This document shows, one piece after another, positions 1-9,125 of a stretch of 44,915 nucleotides of DNA. Position 1 is the stretch's first letter. Each line of letters begins with the position of its first letter. Where the stretch lies: contig NZ_JALIEA010000016.1 in assembly GCF_022869005.1 (NCBI RefSeq), positions 183,508 through 228,422 of the forward strand. The letters run 5' to 3'. The notes below the pieces were generated by a model that searched no databases, was not told the DNA's origin, and saw only the letters and a program-made list of their open reading frames with translations. The position numbers were made by a program, and so were the translations under genes. The stretch is from Corynebacterium kalidii (GTDB lineage Bacteria; Actinomycetota; Actinomycetes; Mycobacteriales; Mycobacteriaceae).

Positions 1-45
1 TGGTGGTTTCGAGACCTCAAAACCACCAACGCCCCGGGCTCTCAG
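1..45. repeat. Truncated copy of a dispersed palindromic repeat
   Basis: Bases 1-9 (TGGTGGTTT) are the reverse complement of bases 20-28, and the right arm runs on through GCCCCGGGCTCTCAG (31-45). The outer left arm lies beyond the window edge. Bases 19-45 match the right arm of a complete palindrome at 30245-30310 in about 24 of 27 positions, while the loops differ. It could be a REP/MITE-like element, a pair of IS ends, or a strong terminator for the leftward peptide-transporter operon. Which of these is not decided by the sequence. Confidence 0.6.
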
Positions 46-62
46 CGGCTCAAGGGCTGAGC

Positions 63-125
63 GGCACAGCGGCACAGCGGCACAGCGGCACAGCGGCACA
101 GCGGCACAGCGGGACAGCGGGACAG
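63..125. repeat. 8-bp tandem repeat array (GGCACAGC)
   Basis: Six exact copies of GGCACAGC (63-110) are followed by two variants with GGGACAG (111-125). The array lies downstream of the peptide ABC transporter operon, between the truncated palindrome at 1-45 and the repeat that touches the operon's stop codon. There is no credible gene in 1-190. A perfect 8-mer array of this kind is prone to slippage, so copy number may differ between strains. Confidence 0.85.
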
Positions 126-157
126 TCGCGCCGGGGTGACCGCACGCCCGTGCGGCC

Positions 158-191
158 GACCCCCGACCCCTGACCCCCGACCCCTGACCCC
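158..191. repeat. GACCCCY tandem repeat at the ATPase stop codon
   Basis: The 14-bp unit CGACCCCTGACCCC occurs at 164-177 and 178-191, preceded by another partial unit. The basic 7-bp element is GACCCC plus C or T. The second copy overlaps the last base of the leftward stop codon (191-193), so the repeat makes up the start of the 3' untranslated region of the transporter operon. Confidence 0.75.
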
Positions 192-1891
192 TACCCCTGG
201 TGCAGGGGGATCGTCCCGCCGGGGATGGAGTCCAGCAACCGGCGGGTGTACTCCTGCCCCGGGTGGTCGAAGAGGTCGTCGGTCTCGCCGCGCTCCACGA
301 TCCTGCCGCTCTGCATCACCAGGGTCTCGTCGGCGATCTGCTTGACCACCGCCAGGTCATGGGTGATGAACAGGTAGGTCAGCCCCATGTCCCGCTGCAG
401 CTGGTTCAGCAGGTCGAGCACCTGGGACTGCACCAGCACGTCGAGGGCGCTCACCGCCTCGTCGAGGATCAGCGCCTCCGGGCCCAGCGCCATGGCGCGG
501 GCGATCGCGACACGCTGCCGCTGACCACCGGACAGTTCACCGGGGAACCGCGACATCATCGACTGCGGCATCGCCACCAGGTCCAGCAGTTCACGGACCC
601 GGGTCTCCCGCTCCTTCTTCGTCCCGATGCCGTGGATCTTCAACGGCTCGGCGATGGTGTTGAACACCGAGTACATCGGGTCCACGGAGCCGTAGGGGTT
701 CTGGAAGACCGGCTGGACGCGCCGGCGGAAGGCGAGTTCCCCCTTCTTGTCCAGGTTCGTGACGTCCGTCCCGTCGAAGGTGACGGTGCCCGAGGAGGGT
801 TTCAGCAGGCCGAGCACCATCTGGGCGACGGTGGACTTGCCGGAACCCGATTCACCGACCAGGGCGAGGGTCCGGCCCCGGCGCAGGAAGAAGTTGATGT
901 CGTCCGCGGCGGTGAAGTCGACCTTGCGCCAGGGCTTGTCACCGGGCACCTTGAAGACCTTCGTCAGGTTCTCCACGGTGATCAGCGGTGCCTCGTCGGC
1001 CGCGGCAGGCGACGAGGCCGATGACCCGGACGCGGCAGGCGACGCGCCCGTGGCGGCGACACCGGCCGGTTCCCGCACCTGCACCTCGTCGCGCCGTGCC
1101 CCGATGGACGGTGCGGCGGCGACGAGTTTGCGGGTGTAGGGGTGGTGCGGGTCCTGGAGGATCTCCAGTGCCGGGCCGGACTCCACGATGTGCCCCTGGC
1201 TCATCACCACGATGCGGTCGGCACGTTCGGCGGCCAGCCCCAGGTCGTGGGTGATCAGCAGGACGGCGGTGCCGAGTTCCTCGGTGAGGCTCTGCAGGTG
1301 GTCGAGGATCTGGCGTTGGACGGTCACGTCCAGCGCCGAGGTCGGCTCGTCGGCGATGAGCAGGTCGGGACGGGCCGCCAGCCCACAGGCGATCAGGGCG
1401 CGCTGGCGCATGCCGCCGGAGTACTGGTGCGGGTACTGGCTGATCCGGTGTTCTGCGTCGGGGAGCCCGGCTTCGCCGAGGAGCTCCACCGCCCGGGTGT
1501 GGGCGGCGGACCCGGTGGCGATCCCGTTGGCCTTCAGGGCCTCCTTGAGGTGGTGGCCGATGGTCCACACGGGGTTGAGGTTGCTCATCGGGTCCTGCGG
1601 GACGAGGCCGATGCTGTCGCCGCGCAGTTCGGTGAACCGCTTCGGCGAGGCGTGGGTGATGTCCTCGCCCTTGAACGTGATGGTGCCGTCGGTGACGTGG
1701 CCGCCGCCGGGCAGGAGCCCCATCACGCTCATGGCGGTGGTGGACTTCCCCGAGCCGGATTCGCCGACCACGGCGACGGTCTCGCCGGGCCAGATGTCCA
1801 GGTCCACCCCGAAGACGGTGGGGGAGGGGTTCTTCCGGGCGCCGAAGGCGATGTCGACGCCGCGCATCGACAGCAGTGGTTGGTCGCTCAT
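191..1891 (-). CDS. Peptide-type ABC transporter, tandem ATP-binding protein (DppD-DppF fusion type)
   Basis: This 566-aa protein carries two complete ABC ATPase domains and energises uptake through the two permeases encoded just upstream. Domain 1 has Walker A GESGSGKST at 43-51, the Q-loop VPQD at 97-100, the signature YSGGMRQR at 157-164 and Walker B LLIADEPTSALD at 177-188. Domain 2 has Walker A at 346-353, LSGGQRQR at 453-460 and Walker B with DEAVSALD at 477-484. An Ala/Ser-rich linker at about 275-300 joins them. The start is the ATG that overlaps the upstream permease stop as ATGA; the open frame extends further upstream but only as a shadow inside that permease gene. It is last in a four-gene leftward operon. 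Substrate (peptides, nickel or other) cannot be read from the sequence. Confidence 0.93.
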   Translation of the reverse strand: MSDQPLLSMRGVDIAFGARKNPSPTVFGVDLDIWPGETVAVVGESGSGKSTTAMSVMGLLPGGGHVTDGTITFKGEDITHASPKRFTELRGDSIGLVPQDPMSNLNPVWTIGHHLKEALKANGIATGSAAHTRAVELLGEAGLPDAEHRISQYPHQYSGGMRQRALIACGLAARPDLLIADEPTSALDVTVQRQILDHLQSLTEELGTAVLLITHDLGLAAERADRIVVMSQGHIVESGPALEILQDPHHPYTRKLVAAAPSIGARRDEVQVREPAGVAATGASPAASGSSASSPAAADEAPLITVENLTKVFKVPGDKPWRKVDFTAADDINFFLRRGRTLALVGESGSGKSTVAQMVLGLLKPSSGTVTFDGTDVTNLDKKGELAFRRRVQPVFQNPYGSVDPMYSVFNTIAEPLKIHGIGTKKERETRVRELLDLVAMPQSMMSRFPGELSGGQRQRVAIARAMALGPEALILDEAVSALDVLVQSQVLDLLNQLQRDMGLTYLFITHDLAVVKQIADETLVMQSGRIVERGETDDLFDHPGQEYTRRLLDSIPGGTIPLHQG

Positions 1892-2829
1892 CGGGTGCGC
1901 TCCTTCGGGTCGAGGGCGTCCTTGAGGGTGTCGCCCAGCAGGATGAATCCCAGCACGGTGATCGCCAGCGCGCCGGCCGGGTAGAACAGGATCTCCGGGG
2001 AGAGCCGCAGGACGTCCTGCGCGGCGGAGATGTCGTTGCCCCAGGACACGGTGTTCGGCGGCAGGCCGACGCCGAGGTACGACAGCGTCGCCTCGGCGAC
2101 GATGTAGATGCCGAGGTTGGTGGTCATCATCACGATGATCGGGGCCAGACAGTTCGGCAGCACGTGGCGGACGAGGATGCCGCCGCGGCTCAGGCCGAGG
2201 GCACGGGAGGCCTGCACGTAGTCGTTGTTCTTGGCCTGGAGGACGGCGCCGCGGACCATGCGGGCCATCTGCGGCCAGCCGAACGCGGACAGCACCAGGA
2301 CCACCGTCCACACGTTGCGCACGTCGAAGAGCTGCATCAGCACGATCGCGGCGAGCAGCAGCGGGACGGCGAAGAAGATGTCGGTCAGGCGCGACAGCAG
2401 GGCGTCGGCCCATCCGCCGAGGTAGCCGGCGAGCGAGCCGATGACGACGCCGAGCACGGCGACGACGAGGGTGGTCACCAGGCCGGTGACGACGGACGCC
2501 TGGGCACCGTAGATGGTGCGGGCGAAGACGTCGTAGCCCTGCTGGGTGAAGCCGAAGGGGTGGCCGTCGCGGGCGGGCTCGAGGGAGTCCTCCAGGGTCG
2601 CGGCGGTGGGGTCGGTCGAGGTGAACAGTCCGGGGAAGACGGTGACGAGCAGGACGGCGAGGATGATCAGCGCCGACAGCCAGAACATGGGGCGGCGGCG
2701 GAGGTTACGCCAGGCCGTCCCCCAGAACCCGGCGGGGGCATCCTCGGGGAGAAGCTGGTCGCGGGTCAGGACGTCCTCGGTGACGACGTCGGCGACCCAG
2801 CGCTGGTTACGGTCGTGTGTGTCAGGCAT
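1888..2829 (-). CDS. dppC: Peptide-type ABC transporter permease, DppC/OppC family
   Basis: This 313-aa inner-membrane permease has a cytoplasmic N-terminus of about 45 residues containing the RNLRRRPMFW motif typical of DppC/OppC, followed by about six hydrophobic segments. The EAA coupling loop that contacts the ATPase reads VQASRALGLSRGGILVRHVLPN near residues 205-226. Its start overlaps the end of the preceding permease gene by 8 bp, and its stop overlaps the ATPase start as ATGA, so the three are translationally coupled. It pairs with the DppB-type permease to form the channel. Family assignment is firm; substrate is not known. Confidence 0.93.
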   Translation of the reverse strand: MPDTHDRNQRWVADVVTEDVLTRDQLLPEDAPAGFWGTAWRNLRRRPMFWLSALIILAVLLVTVFPGLFTSTDPTAATLEDSLEPARDGHPFGFTQQGYDVFARTIYGAQASVVTGLVTTLVVAVLGVVIGSLAGYLGGWADALLSRLTDIFFAVPLLLAAIVLMQLFDVRNVWTVVLVLSAFGWPQMARMVRGAVLQAKNNDYVQASRALGLSRGGILVRHVLPNCLAPIIVMMTTNLGIYIVAEATLSYLGVGLPPNTVSWGNDISAAQDVLRLSPEILFYPAGALAITVLGFILLGDTLKDALDPKERTR

Positions 2830-3754
2830 ATCGGATCCTCGGGTCGAGCAGGGCGTAGAGCAGGTCGATGATGAGGTTGGCCACCACGAAGATCACCACG
2901 AGGATCGTGACGACACTGACCACGGTGGGGGCCTCACCGATACTGACGGACTGGAAGATCAGCCCGCCGACCCCGTTGATGTTGAAGATGCCCTCCGTGA
3001 CGATCGCGCCACCCATGAGTGTCGCGAGGTCGGCGCCGAGGAAGGTGACGACCGGGACCAGCGAGTTGCGCAGCACGTGGTCGCGGACGACGACGCCGCG
3101 GGAGAGCCCGCGGGCCGAGGCGGTGCGGACGAAGTCGGCGCGCAGGTTCTGCGCGACCTCGGACCGGGTCAGCCGCAGGACGTAGGCGAAGGAGACCATG
3201 CCCAGCACGACGGCGGGCAACAGCAGCTTGCTGAAGGACCCGTCGGAGCCGACCGTCGGTGAGACGATCCCCCACTGGATGCCGAAGAGGAACTGGCCGA
3301 CGAAGCCGATGACGAACGTCGGCACCGCGATGATGAACAGCGAGACGACGAGCAGGGTCGAGTCGAACCAGGAGCCCTTGCGCAGCCCGGCGATCAGACC
3401 GAAGATGATGCCCATCACGGCCTCGATCACCAGGGCCATCAGGGCCAGCCGGATGGTGATGGGGAAGGTCTCGGCGAGCACCTCGGTGACCGCGCGTCCG
3501 GAGAAGGTGGTGCCCATGTCACCGGTGAAGAACCCGCCGAGGAACAGCAGGTACTGGACGATGAAGGGCTTGTCCAGGTTGTAGTCCGCCCGGATCTGGT
3601 CGAGGACGGCCGGTTCGGCGGCCTTGTCGCCGGCCAGGGCGAGGACGGGGTCGCCCGGCATGAGGAAGACCAGGGCGTAGATGAGGAATGTCGCCCCGAA
3701 GAAGACGGGGATGAGCTGGAGGAGTCGTTTGCCGAGGTACCACCACACGGTCAC
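2822..3754 (-). CDS. dppB: Peptide-type ABC transporter permease, DppB/OppB family
   Basis: This 310-aa permease has the N-terminal signature of DppB/OppB proteins (KRLLQLIPVFFGATFLIY, then MPGDP) and six predicted membrane segments. Its EAA loop reads VRTASARGLSRGVVVRDHVLRN. The start is a GTG at 3754 overlapping the TGA of the binding-protein gene (GTGA), so it probably depends on translational coupling with it. It forms the channel with the DppC-type permease. Confidence 0.93.
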   Translation of the reverse strand: MTVWWYLGKRLLQLIPVFFGATFLIYALVFLMPGDPVLALAGDKAAEPAVLDQIRADYNLDKPFIVQYLLFLGGFFTGDMGTTFSGRAVTEVLAETFPITIRLALMALVIEAVMGIIFGLIAGLRKGSWFDSTLLVVSLFIIAVPTFVIGFVGQFLFGIQWGIVSPTVGSDGSFSKLLLPAVVLGMVSFAYVLRLTRSEVAQNLRADFVRTASARGLSRGVVVRDHVLRNSLVPVVTFLGADLATLMGGAIVTEGIFNINGVGGLIFQSVSIGEAPTVVSVVTILVVIFVVANLIIDLLYALLDPRIRYA

Positions 3755-5385
3755 TCACCGTCCTTCGTGATCTCGGTGTAGACCGGCATGCCCTGCCAGT
3801 TGGTCTCCACGCCGTGCAGGTCAGGGGCCCAGGCCGTGGTCGCGGCGTAGTACCACAGGGGGATCTGCGGCAGGTCCTCCATCAGGACGGCCTGGGCCCG
3901 GTCGTAGAACGGCTGGGCGGTGGTGGAGTCCGGGGCCTCGGACGCCTGGGCGAGTAGGTCGTCGAACTGCTCGTTGGAGTAGTCGCCGTCGTTCGAGCCG
4001 CCGCCGGTGCGGTAGTTCGACACCAGGAACGAGGAGATCGACGGGTAGTCGGCGTTCCAGCCGGAGCGGAACGCCGATCCGATGGTGCGGTTGACCACGG
4101 CGTCGCGCATCGCCTGGAAGGTGGGGTAGGCCTTGCCGGAGGCCTCGATGTCCAGCACCTGGCGGATGCTGTTGGTCGCGCCCTCGACCCACTGCTGGTG
4201 GCCGCCGTCGGCGTTGTAGGCGATCTGGAACGGGTCGCCGCTGTAGGGGCGGATCTCGTTGGCCTGCTCCCAGAGCTCGCGGGCCTTCTCCGGCTGGAAG
4301 GTCAGGACTTCCTTGCCGGGGACGTCGGCGATGCCGCCCTCGAGGGTCGGGGCACCGAAGTCCTCTGCGATCTTGCGGCCGCCGAAGTAGAGTTTGTCGA
4401 TGATCAGCTCCCGGTCGATGGCCATGGATATCGCCGCGCGGCGCAGCCGGCCTTCCTCATCCGTCTGGAAACCGGGGAGGTTCTCGGGGATGGTGAAGTT
4501 CTGGATCGCCGCGTAGGGGGCGTCGTCGTTGCTGTCCGGGAAGTCGAGCCGGTAGGTGGGCATCGCCCGAGGGCCGACGTTCTCACGCATGTGGTCGAGT
4601 CCGCCGGACTGCAGGTCGGCGTAGGCGGTGGCGACGTCGGAGTAGTGCTTGAAGGCGATACCGGGGTTCTTCGCCTTGTTCTCGCCGGCGTACTCCGGGT
4701 TGACCTTTAGCTGAATCGATACATTGTGCTGCCAGGCGTCGTCGCCGTCGAGCATGTAGGGGCCGTTGCCGATCGGATGGTCACCGAAGGTGGCCATGTC
4801 GTCGAAGGCGACCTGCGGCAGTGGGGAGAACGCGGTGTAGCCCAGCTGGGTGGGGAAGGATGCGTCCGGTGCGGACAGGTCGATGGTGAACTCGCGGTCG
4901 TTGATCTCGGTGAGCCCGGACATCTCCGTGGCGGTGGCGTCCTCGCCCGAGACGTCCTCGTAACCCTCGATGGCGGAGAAGAAGTCGGCGGCGAGCTGGG
5001 CGTTGGCGGAGGTCGCGCCGTAGTTCCACGCGTCGATGAAGCTGGCGGAGGTGACCGGTTCGCCGTTGGTGAAGGTCCAGCCGTCCTTCAGGGTCACGTG
5101 GAAGCTGGAGGAGTCCCGGCTGGGTTCGATCTCCTCGGCCACGGCGTTGTAGGGCTCGCCCTCGGGGGTGTAGGCCACCAGTCCGGTGTAGATGGCGCGA
5201 AGGACCTCACCCCCGTTGATCTCGTTGGTGTTAGTGGTCAGCAGCGGATTCTGTGGTTCGCCGCCGAAGAACGTGATGTAGTCGGCCGGGATGTCGTCCC
5301 GGTCCGGTACGCACGCCGTCGTTGAGAGCACGAGGGCGATCCCGGTGAGGGCCGCCGCCAGTGCCCGACGTGGTCGGATTCTCAT
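3751..5385 (-). CDS. Solute-binding lipoprotein of the peptide-type ABC transporter (SBP_bac_5 family)
   Basis: This 544-aa protein is the extracytoplasmic receptor of the importer. A signal peptide with twin-basic start (MRIRPRRALAAAL) ends in the lipobox LSTTAC, so Cys25 should be lipidated and anchor it to the outer face of the membrane. The mature part follows the family-5 binding-protein plan, with FFGGEPQNPLL near the start and the motif NADYPSISSFL near residue 460. ATG 5385 was chosen because it gives an intact signal peptide. It is the first gene of the leftward operon and its stop overlaps the first permease. A -10-like TAAACT lies at 5435-5430 but no good -35 is visible. The ligand is unknown; oligopeptides are the usual one. 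Confidence 0.9.
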   Translation of the reverse strand: MRIRPRRALAAALTGIALVLSTTACVPDRDDIPADYITFFGGEPQNPLLTTNTNEINGGEVLRAIYTGLVAYTPEGEPYNAVAEEIEPSRDSSSFHVTLKDGWTFTNGEPVTSASFIDAWNYGATSANAQLAADFFSAIEGYEDVSGEDATATEMSGLTEINDREFTIDLSAPDASFPTQLGYTAFSPLPQVAFDDMATFGDHPIGNGPYMLDGDDAWQHNVSIQLKVNPEYAGENKAKNPGIAFKHYSDVATAYADLQSGGLDHMRENVGPRAMPTYRLDFPDSNDDAPYAAIQNFTIPENLPGFQTDEEGRLRRAAISMAIDRELIIDKLYFGGRKIAEDFGAPTLEGGIADVPGKEVLTFQPEKARELWEQANEIRPYSGDPFQIAYNADGGHQQWVEGATNSIRQVLDIEASGKAYPTFQAMRDAVVNRTIGSAFRSGWNADYPSISSFLVSNYRTGGGSNDGDYSNEQFDDLLAQASEAPDSTTAQPFYDRAQAVLMEDLPQIPLWYYAATTAWAPDLHGVETNWQGMPVYTEITKDGE

Positions 5386-5507
5386 GGAAGGCACTTTCGT
5401 GAGGTGTACAGGAAACGTCGAAAACGCAAAGTTTAGTTGTCCTCCACAGTCTCTCACGGCGAAACGCGGAATCTGCTAAGTGGACTCAGTGGGCCCAGTG
5501 TGCTCAG

Positions 5508-5556
5508 CGTGCCCCAGCAGCCCCCAGCAGGCCCCAGCGGCCCCCAGCGCCCTCTG
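5508..5556. repeat. Low-complexity CCCCAGC repeats before purC
   Basis: About five imperfect copies of CCCCAGC (with CAG or CGG spacers) lie in the divergent region between the binding-lipoprotein gene and purC. They are upstream of the purC -10 box and have no recognisable regulator signature. The rest of 5386-5606 holds only the two promoters. Confidence 0.6.
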
Positions 5557-5606
5557 CCCGGGGGCGCGTGGAGATTGCCGGACGCGGGGGCTAGACTCTG
5601 CAGGCC

Positions 5607-6506
5607 ATGCGACCCGACTTGTCCGACTACACCCATTTCTCCGCGGGAAAGGTCCGAGAGATCTACGAGATCGACGAGGACACCCTGCTCATGGTGGCCA
5701 CTGACCGCATCTCCGCCTTCGACTTCGTGCTGGAGACCCCGATCCCGGACAAGGGGCGGGTGCTCACCGCGATGAGCGACTTCTTCTTCGGACGCATCGA
5801 CTTCCCGAACCACCTGGCCGGCCCCGCCGACGACGAGCGCATCCCGGAGAAGTCCCTGGGCAGGGCGCAGGTCTGCCGCAAACTCGAGATGCTGCCCTTC
5901 GAGTGCGTGGTGCGTGGCTACCTCAGCGGTTCGGGGCTCGCCGAGTACCGGGAGAACGGTTCGGTGTGCGGCGTCCCGCTGCCGGACGGCCTGACCGAGG
6001 CGTCGAAGCTGCCGGAGCCGATCTTCACCCCCGCCACGAAGGCGGAGATCGGGGACCACGACGAGAACGTCTCCTTCGACGTCGTCGTCGACGGGCTGGG
6101 CCGACAGCGCGCCGAGGAGCTGCGGGACGCGTCGATCAGGATCTACACCCAGGCCGCGGAGATCGCCGCGGAGCACGGCATCATCCTGGCCGACACCAAG
6201 TTCGAGTTCGGGCTGGATTCCGACGGCAACCTGGTCCTCGGCGACGAGGTGCTCACCCCCGACTCCTCGCGTTACTGGCCGGCGGACTCCTACGAGGAGG
6301 GCCGGGTCCAGCCCAGCTTCGACAAGCAGTACGTCCGTAACTGGTTGACCGGGCCGAAGTCCGGGTGGGACAGGAACGCGGGGACCCCGCCGCCGGAGCT
6401 GCCGGGCCCGGTCGTCGAGGCCACCCGCGAGCGCTACGTCGACGCCTACGAGAGGATCTCGGGCCGCCGTTTCGCCGACTGGATCGGCACCTGCTCGGGG
6501 CGGTGA
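5607..6506 (+). CDS. purC: Phosphoribosylaminoimidazole-succinocarboxamide (SAICAR) synthase
   Basis: This 299-aa cytoplasmic enzyme joins CAIR and aspartate with ATP to give SAICAR in purine synthesis. Family motifs are present: [26 protein letters not shown] at 14-39, [10 protein letters not shown] near 102-111, the region [10 protein letters not shown] near 192-201 and [13 protein letters not shown] near 213-225. Length is normal for the actinobacterial form. TAGACT at 5592-5597 stands 9 nt before the ATG and no Shine-Dalgarno is seen, suggesting a leaderless or nearly leaderless transcript. It is followed 24 bp later by the oligopeptidase gene, which has its own -10. Confidence 0.96.
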   Translation: MRPDLSDYTHFSAGKVREIYEIDEDTLLMVATDRISAFDFVLETPIPDKGRVLTAMSDFFFGRIDFPNHLAGPADDERIPEKSLGRAQVCRKLEMLPFECVVRGYLSGSGLAEYRENGSVCGVPLPDGLTEASKLPEPIFTPATKAEIGDHDENVSFDVVVDGLGRQRAEELRDASIRIYTQAAEIAAEHGIILADTKFEFGLDSDGNLVLGDEVLTPDSSRYWPADSYEEGRVQPSFDKQYVRNWLTGPKSGWDRNAGTPPPELPGPVVEATRERYVDAYERISGRRFADWIGTCSGR

Positions 6507-6530
6507 CGGGGCACGCTACGATCGTGTCCC

Positions 6531-8723
6531 ATGGATCTCAACCCGCCGGTAGCGAAGAAGAAGCCCGTCACCCGTAGTTTCCACGGGCGTGATGTCGTCG
6601 ACGTCTACGAATGGCTGCGCGACAAGGACAGCCCCGAGGTCCACGCCCACCTCACCGCGGAGAACGCCTACACCGACGCGAGGACCGGGCACCTCAAGCC
6701 GTTGGAGGACGCGGTCTTCGACGAGGTGAAGTCGCGGATCCTGGAGACCGACCTGTCGGTCCCGGTGAGGTCCGGGCAGTGGTGGTACTTCTCCCGCACG
6801 GAGGAGGGAAAGAGCTACCCCACGATGTGCCGGATCCCCGTCGACCACGACGCTCCCTGGACCCCGCCGGAGATCGTGCCGGGGGAACCCGCCGACGGCG
6901 AGCAGGTCATGCTGGACTGCAATGCGCTGGCGGAGGGGGAGGAGTTCTTCAGCCTGGGCGCGGCCAGCCTCACTGTGGACGGCACGCTGCTGGCCTACTC
7001 CACCGACACCGTCGGCGACGAGCGCTTCACGCTGCGGATCAAGGACCTGTCCAGTGGTGAGCTGCTGGAGGACGTCCTGGAGGGCGTCGCCTACGGCGCG
7101 ACGTGGGTCGGCGACGACCACCTCTTCTACCAGCGAGTGGACGACGCCTGGCGTCCCCACGAGATTTGGCGGCACCGCGTCGGCACGCCCGAGAGCGAGG
7201 ACGTCTGCGTATTCCGTGAGGACGACGAGGCCTACTGGACCGGTGTGGGTGTCACCCGCTCGGAACGCTTCCTGCTGGTGTCGACCGCCTCGAAGACGAC
7301 CTCGGAGACCTGGTACCTTGACGTGTCGGCGGAGACCGGCGACCCGGAGGGGGAGCTGACCTGCGTCCGTCCCCGGGAGAAGGACGTCCAGTACGACGTC
7401 GACCACGTGGTCGTCGGTGGGGTGGACGAGTGGCTGGTGGTCCGTGAGGAGCTCGAGGGCCTGCCTAACGGCGAGGTCGGGCACTGCCCGGTCGGCACGA
7501 TCGACGGTTTCACGGACCCGTCCTACGAGGTGCTCGTCCCGCACCGCGACGACGTCCGGGTCGAGGGGGTGGACTGCTTCGCCGACCACCTCGTCCTCTC
7601 CACGCGGGAGAACGCCATCGAGCAGCTGGCGCTGATGGACCTCTCCGACCACTCCGGTGGGTGGGGACGGTTCGAGCCGATCCGCTTCGACGAGGAGCTC
7701 TACTCGGCCGGCACCGTGGGCAACTCGGAGTGGCAGTCGCCGGTGTTGCGCGTCAGCTACACCAGCTACGTCACCCCGGCGCAGGTGTGGGAGATCGACC
7801 TGCGCACCGGGGAGCGGGTGCTGCGGCGTGAACAGACCGTGCTCGGCGACTTCGACCGCTCGCGCTACACCGCTTCACGTCGCTGGGTCACCGCGTCCGA
7901 CGGCGCCAGGATCCCGGTGTCCCTGGTCCACCGCACCGACGTCGACCCGTTGGAGGAGGGTGCCACGCACCCGGTCCTGCTGTACGGCTACGGCTCCTAC
8001 GAGGCCTGCATGGACCCGTATTTCTCGGTGTTCCGGCTGTCGATGCTGGACCGCGGTGTGGTCTACGCCGTCGCCCACGTCCGGGGCGGCGGGGAGATGG
8101 GCCGTACCTGGTACGAGCAGGGCAAGACGCTGCAGAAGATGAACACCTTCACCGACTTCATCGCCGTTGCCGACGACCTCATTGCCGCGGGGATCACCTC
8201 GCCGGAGAAGATGGTCGCCGAGGGCGGGTCCGCCGGCGGACTGCTCATGGGTGCGGTGGCGAACATGGCGCCGGACCGGTTCGCCGGCATCGAGGCCGTG
8301 GTTCCCTTCGTCGACCCGCTGACCAGCATCCTGATGCCGGAACTGCCGCTGACGGTCACCGAGTGGGAGGAATGGGGCGACCCGTACCACGACCCCGCCG
8401 TATACGACTACATGGCGGGCTACGCCCCATACGAGAACGTGACGGCGCAGGCGTACCCGCCGATCCTGGCGATCAGCGGACTCAACGACACCCGGGTGCT
8501 CTACGTGGAGCCGACGAAGTGGATCGCGAAGCTGCGGGAAGTCGCCGGTGAGGTCTCGGCCGCGGAACGGGGCAGCGACTTCCTGTTGAAGACCGACATG
8601 ACCTCCGGGCACGGGGGTGTGTCGGGCCGCTACGAGAAGTGGCGGCAGTCCGCCTTCGAGACCGCCTGGGAGCTGGACCGGATGGGCGCGACGGAGCTGC
8701 TGGACTCCCCTGGCAGAGGGTGA
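6531..8723 (+). CDS. ptrB: Oligopeptidase B-like serine peptidase (prolyl oligopeptidase family S9A)
   Basis: This 730-aa cytoplasmic peptidase has an N-terminal beta-propeller (about 70-420) that limits access to short peptides, and a C-terminal alpha/beta hydrolase domain. The catalytic triad is visible: Ser567 in EGGSAGG, Asp653 in NDTRV and His694 in SGHGG. RGGGEMGRTWYEQGK upstream of the serine is typical of the family, and S9A enzymes of this length cleave after basic residues. The product acts on small peptides, which fits the neighbouring peptide importer, but the two lie on opposite strands and purC separates them. TACGAT at 6517-6522, 8 nt before the ATG, suggests a leaderless mRNA. 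Confidence 0.93.
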   Translation: MDLNPPVAKKKPVTRSFHGRDVVDVYEWLRDKDSPEVHAHLTAENAYTDARTGHLKPLEDAVFDEVKSRILETDLSVPVRSGQWWYFSRTEEGKSYPTMCRIPVDHDAPWTPPEIVPGEPADGEQVMLDCNALAEGEEFFSLGAASLTVDGTLLAYSTDTVGDERFTLRIKDLSSGELLEDVLEGVAYGATWVGDDHLFYQRVDDAWRPHEIWRHRVGTPESEDVCVFREDDEAYWTGVGVTRSERFLLVSTASKTTSETWYLDVSAETGDPEGELTCVRPREKDVQYDVDHVVVGGVDEWLVVREELEGLPNGEVGHCPVGTIDGFTDPSYEVLVPHRDDVRVEGVDCFADHLVLSTRENAIEQLALMDLSDHSGGWGRFEPIRFDEELYSAGTVGNSEWQSPVLRVSYTSYVTPAQVWEIDLRTGERVLRREQTVLGDFDRSRYTASRRWVTASDGARIPVSLVHRTDVDPLEEGATHPVLLYGYGSYEACMDPYFSVFRLSMLDRGVVYAVAHVRGGGEMGRTWYEQGKTLQKMNTFTDFIAVADDLIAAGITSPEKMVAEGGSAGGLLMGAVANMAPDRFAGIEAVVPFVDPLTSILMPELPLTVTEWEEWGDPYHDPAVYDYMAGYAPYENVTAQAYPPILAISGLNDTRVLYVEPTKWIAKLREVAGEVSAAERGSDFLLKTDMTSGHGGVSGRYEKWRQSAFETAWELDRMGATELLDSPGRG

Positions 8724-8781
8724 CGGGTACCCCGCGGTCGGGACCGCCGGAGCGTGGCGGCGACTGCGCTGAGACCGGCGG

Positions 8782-8810
8782 TTCACGATGTCCGGGCCAC
8801 CCGGTATGGT
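8782..8810 (+). promoter_or_regulatory. Candidate promoter of purS-purQ-purL
   Basis: TTCACG (8782-8787) and TATGGT (8805-8810) are separated by 17 bp and lie upstream of the purS ribosome-binding site. This would give a leader of about 45 nt. Confidence 0.5.
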
Positions 8811-8861
8811 TGTGCCTGTTCCCCACCTACCGCTGACAGCTAAGGAAACAAGAGGAAACCC

Positions 8862-9125
8862 GTGGCACGTGTCGTAGTCAATGTCATGCCCAAGGCCGAG
8901 ATCCTGGATCCCCAGGGACAAGCCGTCGTCCGTGCGCTCGGGCGCATCGGTGTCTCCGGCGTCGAGGATGTCCGTCAGGGCAAGCGGTTCGAGCTGGAGG
9001 TCGATGACTCCGTCTCCGCCGAGGACCTGGAGCGCGTCGCCGCGACGCTGCTCGCCAACACCGTGATCGAGGACTACGAGGTCGTGTCCGCGGAGATCGC
9101 CGGATCGGCCGGAGCCTCCGAGTGA
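8862..9125 (+). CDS. purS: Phosphoribosylformylglycinamidine synthase subunit PurS
   Basis: This 87-aa protein is the bridging subunit of the three-part FGAM synthase, between the glutaminase PurQ and the synthetase PurL. The PurS pattern is clear: [20 protein letters not shown] at the N-terminus, [16 protein letters not shown] in the middle and [12 protein letters not shown] near the end. It starts with GTG, preceded by AGAGGAAA at 8851-8858. Its stop overlaps the purQ start as GTGA, so the two are translationally coupled. Confidence 0.96.
   Translation: MARVVVNVMPKAEILDPQGQAVVRALGRIGVSGVEDVRQGKRFELEVDDSVSAEDLERVAATLLANTVIEDYEVVSAEIAGSAGASE

Noticed and set aside
63..191. Repeats at the left edge as a CRISPR array
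   Set aside because: Units are 7-14 bp with no spacers, so they are simple tandem repeats.
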